Assembly: GCF_910592395.1 (NCBI RefSeq)
Contig: NC_088309.1
Span: forward strand, 17,674,599-17,738,598
From: Lineus longissimus
Taxonomy: Eukaryota; Nemertea; Pilidiophora; Heteronemertea; Lineidae
Length of the DNA: 64,000 bases
Direction: 5' to 3'
The position numbers and the translations under genes are program-made. Positions within the stretch are counted from its first letter, which is position 1; the number at the start of each line of letters is the position of its first letter. Shown piece by piece: positions 49,752-60,235 of this stretch. The notes beneath the pieces are model-generated. The model saw only the letters and a list, made by a program, of their open reading frames with translations. It was not told the origin of the DNA and searched no databases.

Positions 49752-49946
49752 ATGAACAAGAATCGTAAAAAAAAAAATAAAGTGGAAGAAACGTCAACTC
49801 CTAATACAACCTATTATTTTACACTCCTTATTGGAGGAGTTGGTTTAGCATCTTATGTATGGTATTACACCAAAAATTCAAAATCTGACGTGGAACAACC
49901 TATTAAAGAAAAACAAACAAAGCCTAAATCTAAATTAGAAATTTAA
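49752..49946 (+). CDS. Small single-pass membrane protein (64 aa)
   Basis: A basic N-terminus (MNKNRKKKNK) is followed by one membrane segment TYYFTLLIGGVGLASYVWYY (about residues 20-39) and a charged tail. It directly follows the 30-aa ORF. Such small membrane proteins are common in Polinton late gene blocks; role unknown. Confidence 0.6.
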   Translation: MNKNRKKKNKVEETSTPNTTYYFTLLIGGVGLASYVWYYTKNSKSDVEQPIKEKQTKPKSKLEI

Positions 49947-49964
49947 TTTTTTTCTGTTAAATAA

Positions 49965-50222
49965 ATGAGTTCGAGTATTGACACAAAAAATATCGGTAAC
50001 ACGATCTATCACGCTGCTGTTTTAACTGCTTTAACTGTTGGCTATGGATTAGCTGCAAAGAAACTACTAAAATCAAATATTGGAGACCCAAGTAAACCAG
50101 ACCTTATGGAAGCTGTTAAGCTCACTGGTGCAGTGACACTTGCTATTATTACAAAAGGGTATTTGGAGAAAAATATGAATTTACCAAAGGATATTACTAA
50201 AATTAAAAATAAAATAAAATAA
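49965..50222 (+). CDS. Small membrane protein (85 aa)
   Basis: Begins at an exact AAATAAATG. A first hydrophobic segment (IYHAAVLTALTVGYGLAA, about 13-31) and a weaker second one (KLTGAVTLAIITKG, about 52-65) are followed by a basic C-terminus. No homologue named. Confidence 0.6.
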   Translation: MSSSIDTKNIGNTIYHAAVLTALTVGYGLAAKKLLKSNIGDPSKPDLMEAVKLTGAVTLAIITKGYLEKNMNLPKDITKIKNKIK

Positions 50223-50223
50223 A

Positions 50224-52200
50224 ATGGCTGGAATGATATTAACAACGATTTTTGGTGCTGTGGCTAATGCAACTGCTTTCGTTGGTGGTTCTGCCCTCTT
50301 TCATGCATTTGATAAACAGAATGCTGCAGAAGAACGAAAGCGTCATGATTTCCCTCACCGAAAGGCAGTGCACTGAAAAGGACTGCATCACACTGCTTTT
50401 GACTGAAACCCCCACTGCATATGACTGTCTTAGGCATATCATTTTTTCTTAATGTTTTAAAACCACTGATTTTGACTGAAAGACCACTGCAAAGCACTGC
50501 CACTTGCATATCATTATGAACGACGTATTTCAAAAACACTGCCTATGACTGAAAGACCACTGATTTCCACTTCTCCAACTCTGATCGAAACCCGTGGCAT
50601 TTTCAACATGACTGAAAACCACTGCTTTATGACTGGTGAGATTAAGACTTGATGGCAGTGTAAAGCAGTGGTAATTGCAGTCAAATTCAGTGTTAAATAT
50701 CACCCATAATGCAACCTGAGACAGGAAGCTCGTAAGTTTGAATTTGATAGTCAAACATTCAAGAAATCATGGTACCTCTTCATATTTCTCGATATTTACC
50801 CGAATTTCAATATGAGAAGAGGGGAGTTTTAGTCAGTTTGAATTGGAACACATAAGGAGCCAAATGAATGCAAAAAGGGTAATCTCGACAGACACTGAAG
50901 TTGTATTTTCAGCAAATCAAGAAGGCTGTATAGGCCCTATAGGTGTTGTAATGCATGCATACACTGCAAGATATCTGCATGTATCTTCATGCAGGCCCTA
51001 TAGGTGTTAATTGTAATGTATGCATACACTGCAAATTATCTGCATGGGAGCTCAATACACATCAATCAGTAGATCATTATTCTACAGGCTGCGTGCAGTT
51101 ACTTTATTTGGACGTCAATTTGATCTAGCTTCAATCCCTGACATCACTGACAGTAGCTATGTGCCATGTGTCGTTTCAAGTAACCCCATCGTCTAGTAAC
51201 CCCATCTGACCACTGTCATTATGACAAAGTTTGCAATGACGTAGGTCAAGGACGTGAATTTGTCATCTTTTTACTGTGTCACGTCATCATACAATGGCGA
51301 TGTCCTCTATTTGTGCAGATGACGTCATCACTGCCATATTGGACGCAAACACACCGTCTAAAATAGGACAGCAAAAGTAACAGTTCGCTAGAAGTTTTTG
51401 CTTTTTCGAACAATTTCTTTGGTTGTCATCAGCACAGGGGGGTCACGTCCCCCAAACCTTTCTCGGCATCCGTGCCTGCATGCCATTAAATAAATTATTC
51501 ATATTAACACTGAAAATGACTGCTCCCTCCAAGAGGTTTTGGAAATGGCAGTCAAAATCAGTGGTGTTTCAGTGTGGATTCAGTGTGCTGCGAAATATTT
51601 AAATTAACACTGAACCCCACTGCCAGCCCTGTGCATGATGCATAGTGGGGAGTCATTTTCAGTGTCAAAAGCAGTGGAAATCAGTCAGCCTAAATATTTA
51701 AATGAGCACTGCTTTTGACTGCCTTACCACTGATTTTGACTGTCTTACCACTGCTTATGACTCCCTAATCTCTATTTTTGATGCTGTATAACTGTATGCT
51801 TTGGTATTGCGTGACTGAAAAACACTCCCTATGACTGCTTTCCACTGATTTCAACACTGCCATAAAAATGTGAGGTAACACTGCAACCTGACTGAATCCT
51901 GACTGATATCACACTGCTTTTCGGTGAGGGTTAGCTTTAGAAAAATTACAAAAACAATCTGCAACATGGTCCCAGAATAGAATAAAACATTTAGATTTCC
52001 TTGCAGAACAACGACAGAAACAACATCAAGCAAAATCAGACATATTAGATATGGAAGATTCTATTCGCTATTACGACAACATTCATCCTAAACCTACTTT
52101 AAACCATTTTTATACGCCTAGTGAATCTCAGAAAAAGTATGAACAAATGTACATTGCAGGCAGTGTGGTGGGATCTGCGGTTTTATCAAAATTTCTTTAA
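50224..52200 (+). pseudogene. Polinton gene interrupted by a nested transposon
   Basis: The 5' part (50,224-50,351; MAGMILTTIFGAVANAT .. EERKRHD) begins at AAATAAAATG. The 3' part (51,931-52,200; EKLQKQSATWSQNR .. GSVVGSAVLSKFL) keeps the same reading frame on the far side of the insertion. It has one hydrophobic segment near each end and a charged, Gln-rich middle. The gene is cut by the 1,579-bp element and cannot yield its normal product. Function unknown. Confidence 0.8.
50352..51930. mobile_element. Non-autonomous DNA transposon nested in the Polinton (1,579 bp)
   Basis: Ends are CCCTCACCGAAAGGCAGTG and, in reverse complement, CCCTCACCGAAAAGCAGTG (12 exact terminal bases, then similar). 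TT is present on both sides, and removing one TT plus the element rejoins the coding frame exactly. Both end regions are full of CACTG and GACTGAAA motifs in either orientation, resembling the subterminal repeats of CACTA-type elements. No transposase. It contains a CG-containing unique centre (51,060-51,480). Confidence 0.88.
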
Positions 52201-52205
52201 AATAA

Positions 52206-52559
52206 ATGAGTGATGAGATGGAAATTGAAAATCCTGTCCTTGACAATGATTTAGGAGATGATATGAATGAGTATTATAATCAACGAGCAGCGGATGATGA
52301 TTATCTTATGAATGAATTGACTGGAGATATACCACGAGCTCCAAGAGTTAGTTTACTGAACGCTGAGGAAAACATTGATACAAAAGAAAGATTTTTAGAG
52401 AATTTTATGAAAAAAAATAATTTAAAATTAAGAACAGATATTAACACTGTGCGTAACAGACTGACAATGAATGAAAACCATGATATATTTTTTAAATCAT
52501 TAAGAGGAGACATTAAACTAACGCGAAATGATAAAGAACCTATACTGTTAGATCTGTAA
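52206..52559 (+). CDS. Acidic Polinton protein (117 aa, unknown)
   Basis: Starts at an exact AAATAAATG that immediately follows the stop of the interrupted gene. Very acidic N-terminus (MSDEMEIENPVLDNDLGDDM), then a basic helical half (FMKKNNLKLRTDINTVRNR). Possibly a scaffold or core protein; not recognised. Confidence 0.6.
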   Translation: MSDEMEIENPVLDNDLGDDMNEYYNQRAADDDYLMNELTGDIPRAPRVSLLNAEENIDTKERFLENFMKKNNLKLRTDINTVRNRLTMNENHDIFFKSLRGDIKLTRNDKEPILLDL

Positions 52560-52570
52560 AAGGAGAATTC

Positions 52571-53637
52571 ATGAGATTTTTTAGAAAAAGTAATGTTGAA
52601 GAAACTCCAATACTTGAAAATGTTGGAGAAAAAACAGCTAGAAGACAATTGACTTACGAAGATGGAGCAGGATCTAGTTCATTGGATAACATAAAGTCAC
52701 CTATTCCTCTAGAACCTAATGTTATCGATGTTATGCAACCTTCTGATACTTCTGAAGATCTTGTACAAGACACCAATCTTGATACAAATGAAACAAAGTT
52801 TGTTCATGTTGACAATAATGATGTTGATAACATTCAAGATGCCACTTTGAATTCAAACGAACCTATGAAAACAAAGAATTCTAAATTAGATGAGATCATA
52901 GACTATTTCAGACGACGGTTTAGAACTATTAAAGAAAAATATAGTCGATCACGTGACAGAATAAAAGATAAAATAAACACACTAAGACAAAATGATGATC
53001 TTGAAATGATGCCTTTAATTGAGCATGAAGAACAAAATCTAAAAGAAATTGATGAAGCAGAATCAGATGAAGTGACGAATTTGAATGAAAGAAGTAAAAA
53101 ACATTTTAAACAATTAGCTGAAAATTTTCGTGATACAGTCAATGATGCGAAAGAATCCTTAGGAGACAGATTAAAAGCTTTATTCAAATTGAAAGGCTTT
53201 AAACTTGCTACTATTGTTACTGCAGTTATTTTAACTTTATCTGCCATTGGTGCAAGTTTCGTGTATGGTATAGGCTCTTTAGTAAAACCAAGTAAATCTG
53301 GTACACCTGGAAACCAGATACAGCTGATACACCTGGAAAACCAGATACACCTATAGAACCTGATCCACCCAGTCATCCTAATAAAATTACACAAGGTCTG
53401 ATAAAATTTAAAAACTGGTTACTTTCCTTAGGTTCAAAAGCTCTAGCAGCACTCCCTGGAATTCTAGGAACCATTGTGTCCACTCTCTTAAAAGCAGCTG
53501 CAGGTGTGGTAGGATTTTTAGCAGAACATTTGATTATAGCTGTCGCTGTCACGATTTTAGTTGTGATTCAAGTTGTAGTGAATAATGCAGGAACGATCAA
53601 ACAGAAAGCAAAAAAAATTTCTTCTAAAATAAAATGA
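52571..53637 (+). pseudogene. Large membrane-segment protein of the Polinton, one frameshift
   Basis: The first frame (52,571-53,356) has a charged helical region (DEIIDYFRRRFRTIKEKYSR) and one membrane segment (ATIVTAVILTLSAIGASFVY, about residues 215-234). At about 53,311 an A-run is one base shorter than in the neighbouring repeat, and the frame moves to PDTP-type repeats. After that come two further hydrophobic stretches (LAALPGILGTIVSTLL; LIIAVAVTILVVIQVVV), ending at TGA 53,635-53,637, overlapping the next ATG. The layout (coiled, Pro-rich linker, amphipathic/hydrophobic C-terminus) is that of a capsid-associated or membrane-active protein; role inferred only. The start follows AGGAGAATTCATG, without the element's motif. 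Confidence 0.65.
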
Positions 53638-54323
53638 ATCTACGCTTTCATGGAACAAAGAGACAATCCTTAAGGACAAGTATTAATCAGTATAAAACAG
53701 TTCGTATCGCAAACGCTATTATTCCTACAACTTATTTTAATATTTCAAGATTTTCAAAAAATAACTATTTAGATTTTGCAGAATCGGCCCCAAGTGATAC
53801 TTTTAGAAATAACGGTTCTGTTTATATTTCAGAAGGACTTTATTCCGTTGACTCTTATATCAAAGCGATACAACATGCGCTGAAGAAAAAAGGCTATCAA
53901 AATGATATGATGATCACTTATTTGGAAAACGAGGGAAAAATTGTAAAAAAAGTGAATCCTCCTTTTGTAGTGTGGATCCATAAGGAATTACGTACCTTAT
54001 TAGGAATTAAATTGGAAGATGCATGTATTATCAATGAAGTGAAAGGAGAACAACCTTGCCAATTTTTACCCCATCGAGAATATCGTATTTGTTGTAATAT
54101 TGTGGATGATGGTAAAAAATTTTTAGACGACGTTCCTTCTGATATTATTTCCACCTTTGTCGCGAAAGGAAAAAATTATGGGGATCTTGTGGAATACAGT
54201 TCATTACAAAAAGCCATGATTCAAGATCAGGATTTTTCCTATATCGAAATTGACATCAAAAATCAAAACAATGAATCCATTGAATTTAAAACCCTGTGTA
54301 CCATAGATTTACTGTTAGAATAA
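53634..54323 (+). CDS. Minor capsid (penton-like) protein, single jelly roll
   Basis: 229 codons. Begins MNLRFHGTKRQSLRTSI. Strand-rich blocks (KTVRIANAIIPTTYFNIS, GSVYISEGLYSVDSYIKAI, PPFVVWIHKELRTLLGI) and the closing QDFSYIEIDIKNQNNESIEF .. LCTIDLLLE match the layout of Polinton/adintovirus penton proteins, whose C-terminal strand also reads 'I-x-I-x2-Q-N'. Length normal. It forms the fivefold vertices in the predicted virion. Its ATG overlaps the previous stop and sits in AAATAAAATG. Confidence 0.8.
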   Translation: MNLRFHGTKRQSLRTSINQYKTVRIANAIIPTTYFNISRFSKNNYLDFAESAPSDTFRNNGSVYISEGLYSVDSYIKAIQHALKKKGYQNDMMITYLENEGKIVKKVNPPFVVWIHKELRTLLGIKLEDACIINEVKGEQPCQFLPHREYRICCNIVDDGKKFLDDVPSDIISTFVAKGKNYGDLVEYSSLQKAMIQDQDFSYIEIDIKNQNNESIEFKTLCTIDLLLE

Positions 54324-54327
54324 AAGA

Positions 54328-54792
54328 ATGGACGTCTTAGATTCAATCCCCGAACAGGATGAATTTCGTTTTGAGCAAGTTGAGCAGATCAAATCAGACC
54401 TACAACTAAAAATTGGAAAACGATGTAAACTGTATAAAAATTATAAAAAAATTTCAAATATCCTTCATTGGTTAGAAACTACATGTAGCTTTTTTATAGC
54501 AGGAGCAGGAATCGCTTCGATTGGCGCAGGCGGTGTTATTACCAATATTGTTACTTTACCTTTAGCTGTTGTTTGTACTATGTTAGGCACAACAGGTAAA
54601 ATTGTTGTTCCACAATTAAGGAAAAAAATGAAAAAACATAAAACAATCTGGATTCGCACACAAGATCATTTAAACGATGTAAATAATTTACTCTCACGCG
54701 CGATTACGAATGAACATATTTCTGCGAGTGAGTTTGATCTTATTATTCAGGAATATAAAAAATCCAATAAAGTTACAGAGAATCTGAAATAA
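54328..54792 (+). CDS. Polinton membrane protein with glycine-rich hydrophobic core (154 aa)
   Basis: A charged N-terminal half is followed by two hydrophobic segments (TCSFFIAGAGIASIGAGGVI, about 52-71; VTLPLAVVCTMLGTTGKIVV, about 74-93). A helical basic tail comes next (KHKTIWIRTQDHLNDVNN) with the conserved-looking ending ISASEFDLIIQEYKK. Its last two thirds lie inside the right TIR, so a truncated copy exists at 38,431-38,750. A membrane-perturbing or viroporin-like role is possible but unproven. Confidence 0.65.
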   Translation: MDVLDSIPEQDEFRFEQVEQIKSDLQLKIGKRCKLYKNYKKISNILHWLETTCSFFIAGAGIASIGAGGVITNIVTLPLAVVCTMLGTTGKIVVPQLRKKMKKHKTIWIRTQDHLNDVNNLLSRAITNEHISASEFDLIIQEYKKSNKVTENLK

Positions 54793-54898
54793 CTTGACTT
54801 TCATCAGTGATCATCTGTTTGGGCTATTTTAGCGAGTCAGACTAAAGTAATGATGTAACTTTATAAGAACGTGACACTTCTTATAAAGTTAACCTATT

Positions 54899-55265
54899 TT
54901 ATCCTTGCACTAAATTAAACGCGTAATACTTTTTCCCTTTAGGTTTTCTTTTTGATTTTATATAATTCAGGTTAGGATTGTTCTGTATTTTTTTCTGAAT
55001 GAGAGAGGTTGTATAGGTGTCAAACACATCTCCTTCACAGTCTTGTAACGTGAGAATCATTTGAATTCCAAATTGAGTCTCCACTTCTCTGTCGTCTGAA
55101 ATATGATACCACGTATTGAGTGGAACTTCTTTCCAAAGAAGCGTGGGAGAACGTTCTTGTTCTTTTTCTAATTCGTCCAAGTCTTTCACAGATGGAAACA
55201 CAAATGCAGATTTTTACATTGAATTTCTTCGTCTGAGTGATTTTTTGAATTTTTCGAATGTTCAC
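54899..55265 (-). pseudogene. Right-TIR copy of the small TIR gene, frameshifted
   Basis: Same protein as 37,953-38,324. Relative to the left copy, one base is missing in the A-run near 55,215, so the first 20 or so codons (MSEHSKNSKN-type start) are out of frame with the rest. Confidence 0.85.
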
Positions 55266-55779
55266 TCATTTTCTATATAATATGATTTTTATTAGATAGT
55301 GTAATTTTGATTTTTAAACAAGATGTTCACTTGAGATTATTTAGCAGATTAAACACGTTAGAAAAGTTAGACACATTGTGGGGTTGGGGGGTTGTGGGGT
55401 TGTAAAATAGTTTTGACTAGAAATTGACTGAAATAAAAATTAGGTCAAAACTAGGGTGAGCTAGAAAGTTGAAAGTTGTATCAACGTTTTGACTAGAAAT
55501 TGACTGAATAAAAAATCAGGTTAAATCCTAGGTGAGCTAGAACCCTCACCTACGTTTTGACTAGAAATTGACTGAATAAAAATTAGGTCAAAACTAGGGT
55601 GAGCTAGAACCACACAATCGTTTTGACTAGAAATTGACTGAATAAAAATTAGGTCAAAACTAGGGTGAGCTAGGGGGTTGTGGGGTTGTAAAATAGTTTT
55701 GACTAGAAATTGACTGAATAAAAAATCAGGTTAAATCCTAGGTGAGCTAGAACCCTCACCTACGTTTTGACTAGAAATT

Positions 55780-56085
55780 GACTGAATAATTGTTTGACTG
55801 GGATTTGACTGAATAATTGTTTGACTGGGATTTGACTGAATAATTGTTTGACTGGGATTTGACTGAATAATTGTTTGACTGGGATTTGACTGAATAATCG
55901 TTTGACTAGGATTTGACTGAATATTTGTTTGACTGGGATTTGACTGAATAATCGTTTGACTAGGATTTGACTGAATAATCGTTTGACTAGGATTTGACTG
56001 AATAATCGTTTGACTAGGATTTGACTGAATAATTGTTTGACTGGGATTTGACTGAATAATTGTTTAACTAGGATTTGACTGGTGA
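55780..56085 (-). repeat. 27-bp tandem repeat array in right TIR (about 11 units)
   Basis: Reverse complement of the left array with more units and the same C/T and A/G variants in a different order. Array length differences between the TIRs indicate unit gain or loss after, or during, replication. Confidence 0.93.
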
Positions 56086-56117
56086 GCTAGAAACCCCATT
56101 ATTACACTACTAGCGTT

Positions 56118-56688
56118 AGTCCAAAATTAGTCGAAAATTAGTCCAGAATGTCCTCTGAGTCACTAGTATCCCACTGCTGGATACGTAGAATGCGACTGTG
56201 AGTGTACTCAAATCAACACAAAGACACAATCCAGACCGGACAGAGCCCAGAGCCAACTGAGACTGAGGATAAAATAATGGCCAAATATGGTGCTTTGGCA
56301 ATCTGCCAATTATAATGCAAACCTCAAATTACTGTAATCCACTTCGCGATAGAATCCTTAAAGTCAAGACAAACTGATAATTACAGAAAATAGAATCCTT
56401 AACACAAGCTAGTCAAGACAAACTGACAATTACAGAACAGACTCAGGAGAATCTATAGGCCATACATAGAAAAACAAGGGTGCAGGCACAAATATGTGCT
56501 GCGAGCTAAACAAATTTCTCAAGAGAGCCGAGACCATTCTGCAGTTGCCAAGACGCCAGGACCAGATGTCCGAATTTGGGGGTGAGAGGTTACTAGCACA
56601 TCGCCCCGCGCGCAATTCACCACTGTGATCACTGAAGCGACGTATCTCCAAAACGACTGAATTATTACGCAAGTGTTTGAGAAACGAA
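56118..56688. other. 3' region of the Pao element; LTR not identified
   Basis: No ORF with a domain. A short tandem duplication (TAGAATCCTTAA .. GTCAAGACAAACTGA .. AATTACAGAA) occupies about 56,351-56,441. The Pao 3' LTR should lie here or have been lost; I could not recognise it because the 5' LTR is beyond the window. Confidence 0.45.
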
Positions 56689-58038
56689 TTACTGCTGCTT
56701 AACGTCTTCGGCTTCCTTTACCAGGACGAGCTCGTGTATTGGCCTTTCGAGACAGGTCAATCGACGTACTTTGTTGTCCGGTGAGCGATTTCCAACCTTG
56801 ACCTTGACCTTTCGAACCAGATTGTCGTCTCCTGTGTACCTTTCCTGGATTCGTGCCAGCTTCCACACGTTCCTCGGTAGGTTTTCGTCGCGTACAAGTA
56901 CAACATCGCCCTTCTCCAGATTGCGTTTTGGGCGAATCCACTTCTGCCTGATTTGGAGGTTTTGTACATACTCCTTGCGCCACCTGTGCCAAAACTGGTC
57001 TGCCAGTTGCTGTACTTGACGCCAGTATTTCCTGAGCATGAGATCCTGGACAGGCAAGTTTCCAGGGGGTGAGACGATGACCCTGGATTTCATTGTTAGT
57101 AACATGTTTGGTGTCAATGGCACCAAACTCGTAGCGTCGTCGAGATTTTCGACTGTCAGAGGGCGGCCATTTATTATCGCTGCCACTTCGTAGAGGAATG
57201 TCCTGAGACTTTCATCGTCAAGCTGCTTGCCATGTGAGAACAGCATCGTATTCAAGATGCTCCGGGTAGTCTTGATTTGGCGCTCCCACACGCCGCCTTG
57301 GTGGCTAGCGCTGGGTACGTTCATTTCGAAGGTAAAATCCCCATTTTCTTTCAGGAGGAATTTTCCTGCGGCGTCCAGGTCAACCTCGTCCCAGGCATCC
57401 TTGAGCTCACGTTCACAGCCAACAAAGTTACTTCCACAGTCATATCTAAAGATTTTTATGCTTCCCCTGACTGCAATGAATCTGCGGAGCGCCATGATGA
57501 AGGAGTCGGTAGACATGGTGTTAACAGTCTCAATCTGGACCGCCCTCATGGCCAAGCACGTAAATATTACTCCGTACCTCTTCAGCTCTCGTTTCCTTGG
57601 CTCAGTGATGTAGAAAGGACCAAAAACATCAACCCCACAGTAGGTGAACGCAGGGGCTGTTTGCAATCGGTCCTTGGGCAGGTCTCCCATCTTCTGCTTG
57701 TTGGTTGATCCTCTGAGCCTGCGGCACAGCACACATTTGTCGATGTAACTGGCCACAGCCCGGCGACATCCGATGATCCATACTCCCTCTTGACGTATGC
57801 TGTTCATGGTCATTCCCCGACCTTGATGCTGCTCAGCTACATGATGATGCCTAATGAGGAGGGTGGTGACATACAATTCCCTTGGCATTATGACTGGGTG
57901 CTTAATGCCATGATCATATTCTGCTTTCTGTGTCCGTCTTCCTACTCTGAGGATTCCTTTTCCGGTCGATGAAGGGGTCCAACTTGTACAGAGGCGAGCT
58001 GGCTTTGATGACCTTGACATTCTCTCCCCCAGTGCCAT
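56689..58038 (-). pseudogene. pol: Pao integrase and C-terminal domain
   Basis: The true coding part starts near 57,960, where the frame leaves the RT ORF. It has the zinc-binding region (HHHVAEQHQGRG .. CVLCRRLRG) and the three catalytic positions in YCGVDVFGPF, RYDCGSNFVG and GGVWERQIKTT, as expected for BEL/Pao integrases. A long C-terminal domain with ALQ-type basic strands (KGDVVLVRDENLPRNVWKL) ends at 56,689. An extra A near 57,958-57,962 separates it from RT/RNase H. Confidence 0.9.
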
Positions 58039-60196
58039 CCCGGCCTTCCAAATCCTTTATGATGCCTATTTCTTCGGCAAATGCCTCGAGCTGAACTGCG
58101 TTGAGAATCTCTCTCTCAGCACGCTGCATATCTTCCGCTGCCAGGGGGCGCTGCTTAATGGTTGCGTCTTGTTTTCCCAAGAGACGGTCCCTATATCTGA
58201 GACATATGGCAATGGCTGTCTTTGCTGCCTCCCATGAGGAGAAGCTGCTCAGTCTCTCGAGCAGAGATGGGTACATGTTTGCTGCCTTGACATTCACTGC
58301 CAAAACAGTTCCTGTGATTTCCCTCTTAACCTCTGGATCATCCTCAATCTCTTCAACCTCCTGATGCCCAGCCTTGGGAAGCTCCCTCTCCCATAAGAAA
58401 TCAGGTCCCCTAAGCCATCTAGCAGTACCACTTGCAAGTTGCTCTGGGTTCAGTCCACGTGAGGCTTCATCAGCGACGTTCTCTTCACTCGCTACATGGC
58501 GCCACTGACTCGGCTCAGTCTCTTTTCGGATTTCCTGCACTCTGTTTGCGACGAAGACGTGATACCGGCGCTCCTCATTTGCGATGTAACCCATGACCAC
58601 CTTGCTATCGGTCCAAAATGTCTGCTCAGCAATCTTGTAATCAAGCTCCCTTGTCAGCATAGTGCTTATCCTGACAGATGTCAAGGCCGCAGTTAGCTCC
58701 AGGCGAGGTATGGTGAGTGGTTTCAAAGGAGTAACTCGAGCCTTCCCCATGATGAAACTGCAGTGTACGTCGCCTTGCCTGCTCACAAGACGGACGTACG
58801 AACATTGTCCATAGGCCCTGCTGCTCGCATCAGAGAAGTGGTGTAGAGATGCTGATGCCACTTCCCCAAATCCACCTGGCTTATAACATCTCGGTGTTGA
58901 CAGCTGCTCCAAGTGTGGCAATTCACTCCTCCACTTTTCCCAGTCCATCCTGAGATTTTCTGACAGAGGTGTGTCCCAGTCTGCATTTTCTCTGCATAAC
59001 TCCTGCAAGATCATTTTTCCCACTAACAGGACAGGTGCAGCCATTCCTAGGGGGTCGTAAATAGATCCAATTGTCGACAGGATTCCGCGGCGTGTCAATG
59101 GTCGATCCTTTAGGACGATTCTAAATGTCAGAGTGTCATTTTCGATGCACCACTGTATTCCCAACACACGCTCCAGGGGGTAACTGAGCTCCCCCTTGTT
59201 CATAGGCAGCTCGCTTTCTCTCAGACTAGGCAGACGGTCCTCCTCTGGAATACTCTCCAACACCTCTCTGCAGTTCGACGCTATCTTGGGGAGGTGTAGT
59301 CCGCCTTCCCCGCAGGCCTCCTGGGCTGATTTGATCAGTGATAGAGCTCCCTCTATGGTTGGTTTTGACCCCAATCCGTCGTCAACATAAAACTGCCGCA
59401 TGATGAAATCTGCCGCCTCCTCTCCATACTTAGGCTTAAAGTCACTGGCAATCTGTTTTAGACCGAAAGCACAGCATGCTGGAGCACAACGTAGACCAAA
59501 TAGGAAAACCCTGCTGCGATATTCCACTGTTGGCTTTGACTCGTCCCCTCCTGGCCACCACAGGAACCTAAGGTAGTCCCGATCCTCTCTATTTACCCGG
59601 AACTGATGAAACATACGAGCGACGTCACACGTTACAGCCACGGGTTCGTGACGAAATCTGCATAGCACCCCTACCAGTGAATTCATCATGTCCGGGCCCT
59701 GAAGTAGATAATCATACAGACATCGTCCCAAATATTGTGCTCGACAATCAAATACGCGAATCTTCTCAGACTTGGGACCAAACACAGCAAAGTGAGAAAG
59801 ATACCACAAATGTCCCTCCTTCTCGGTTTGACGTTCTGTTTCCCCAATTACCTCTACATCTCCCGCGGCAATGATCTTTTCCATGAATTCGGCATATTTC
59901 GTCTTCAGCTGAGGGTTGCTCCTAAACTTTGACTTCAACTGATTGAGACGACTCGGGGCTGCAGGTTTGTTGTTCGATACTGTTGGTGCCTTATCCCCTT
60001 TAAATGGGAGGGGCATCTGGTAATGCCCGTCGGGAAGTTGATGGATTCCTGATTCTATCTTGGCTAGGAACTGAGAATCCTCCTGTGAAAAGGGATGTAC
60101 AGACTCGACCTCAGGAAAATCTGTCTCCAGCACAGAGATAACTTCTTTCACTCCTGTTTTCAGACAGATTGTGACCTCTGGCATTGCAGTCTCCAT
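57914..60196 (-). pseudogene. pol: Pao reverse transcriptase and RNase H
   Basis: 760 codons. RT palm motifs are IRVFDCRAQYLG (family VFDxSA), VAVTCDVARMFHQF (motif A), FLFGLRCAPA and the catalytic FYVDDGLGS (about residue 271). RNase H starts HHFSDASSRAYGQ (about 463) and contains FWTDSKVVMGYI. The start is artificial: the frame opens on Pao sequence just beyond the 3' end of the inserted LINE, so RT is cut off from protease. Confidence 0.92.
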
Positions 60197-60235
60197 AGGC
60201 TGCGTCCTATTCCCTGATGATGCTTCACCGCAGAC

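Larger units (their letters stand above)
37402..56111. mobile_element. Complete Polinton/Maverick self-synthesising transposon, 18,710 bp
   Basis: Long terminal inverted repeats start AGTAGTGTAATAATGGGG. The element is flanked by a perfect 6-bp target duplication AGCGTT (37,396-37,401 and 56,112-56,117), the Polinton hallmark. The gene set contains all core Polinton functions except a recognisable protease: pPolB, integrase, packaging ATPase, major and minor capsid proteins. Genes at 39.5-49.4 kb are nearly all on the minus strand and genes at 49.66-54.8 kb on the plus strand, diverging from an AT-rich minisatellite. The element is more AT-rich than its surroundings. Damage seen: two frameshifts, one nested transposon and one broken TIR gene copy. 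Confidence 0.96.
54452..56111 (-). repeat. Polinton right terminal inverted repeat (about 1.66 kb)
   Basis: Reverse complement of the left TIR, longer by roughly 300 bp. The extra length comes from a duplicated GGTTGTGGGGTTGTAAAATAG block at about 55,560-55,780 and about three extra 27-bp units. Single-base differences are few. Confidence 0.93.

Noticed and set aside
49393-49797. Long minus-strand ORFs rich in NYYQIIIKLL
   Set aside because: They are translations of the GATAATAATTT minisatellite and have no gene-like composition outside it.
57227-57708. Plus-strand ORFs opposite the Pao integrase
   Set aside because: They are antisense shadows of the integrase coding sequence.
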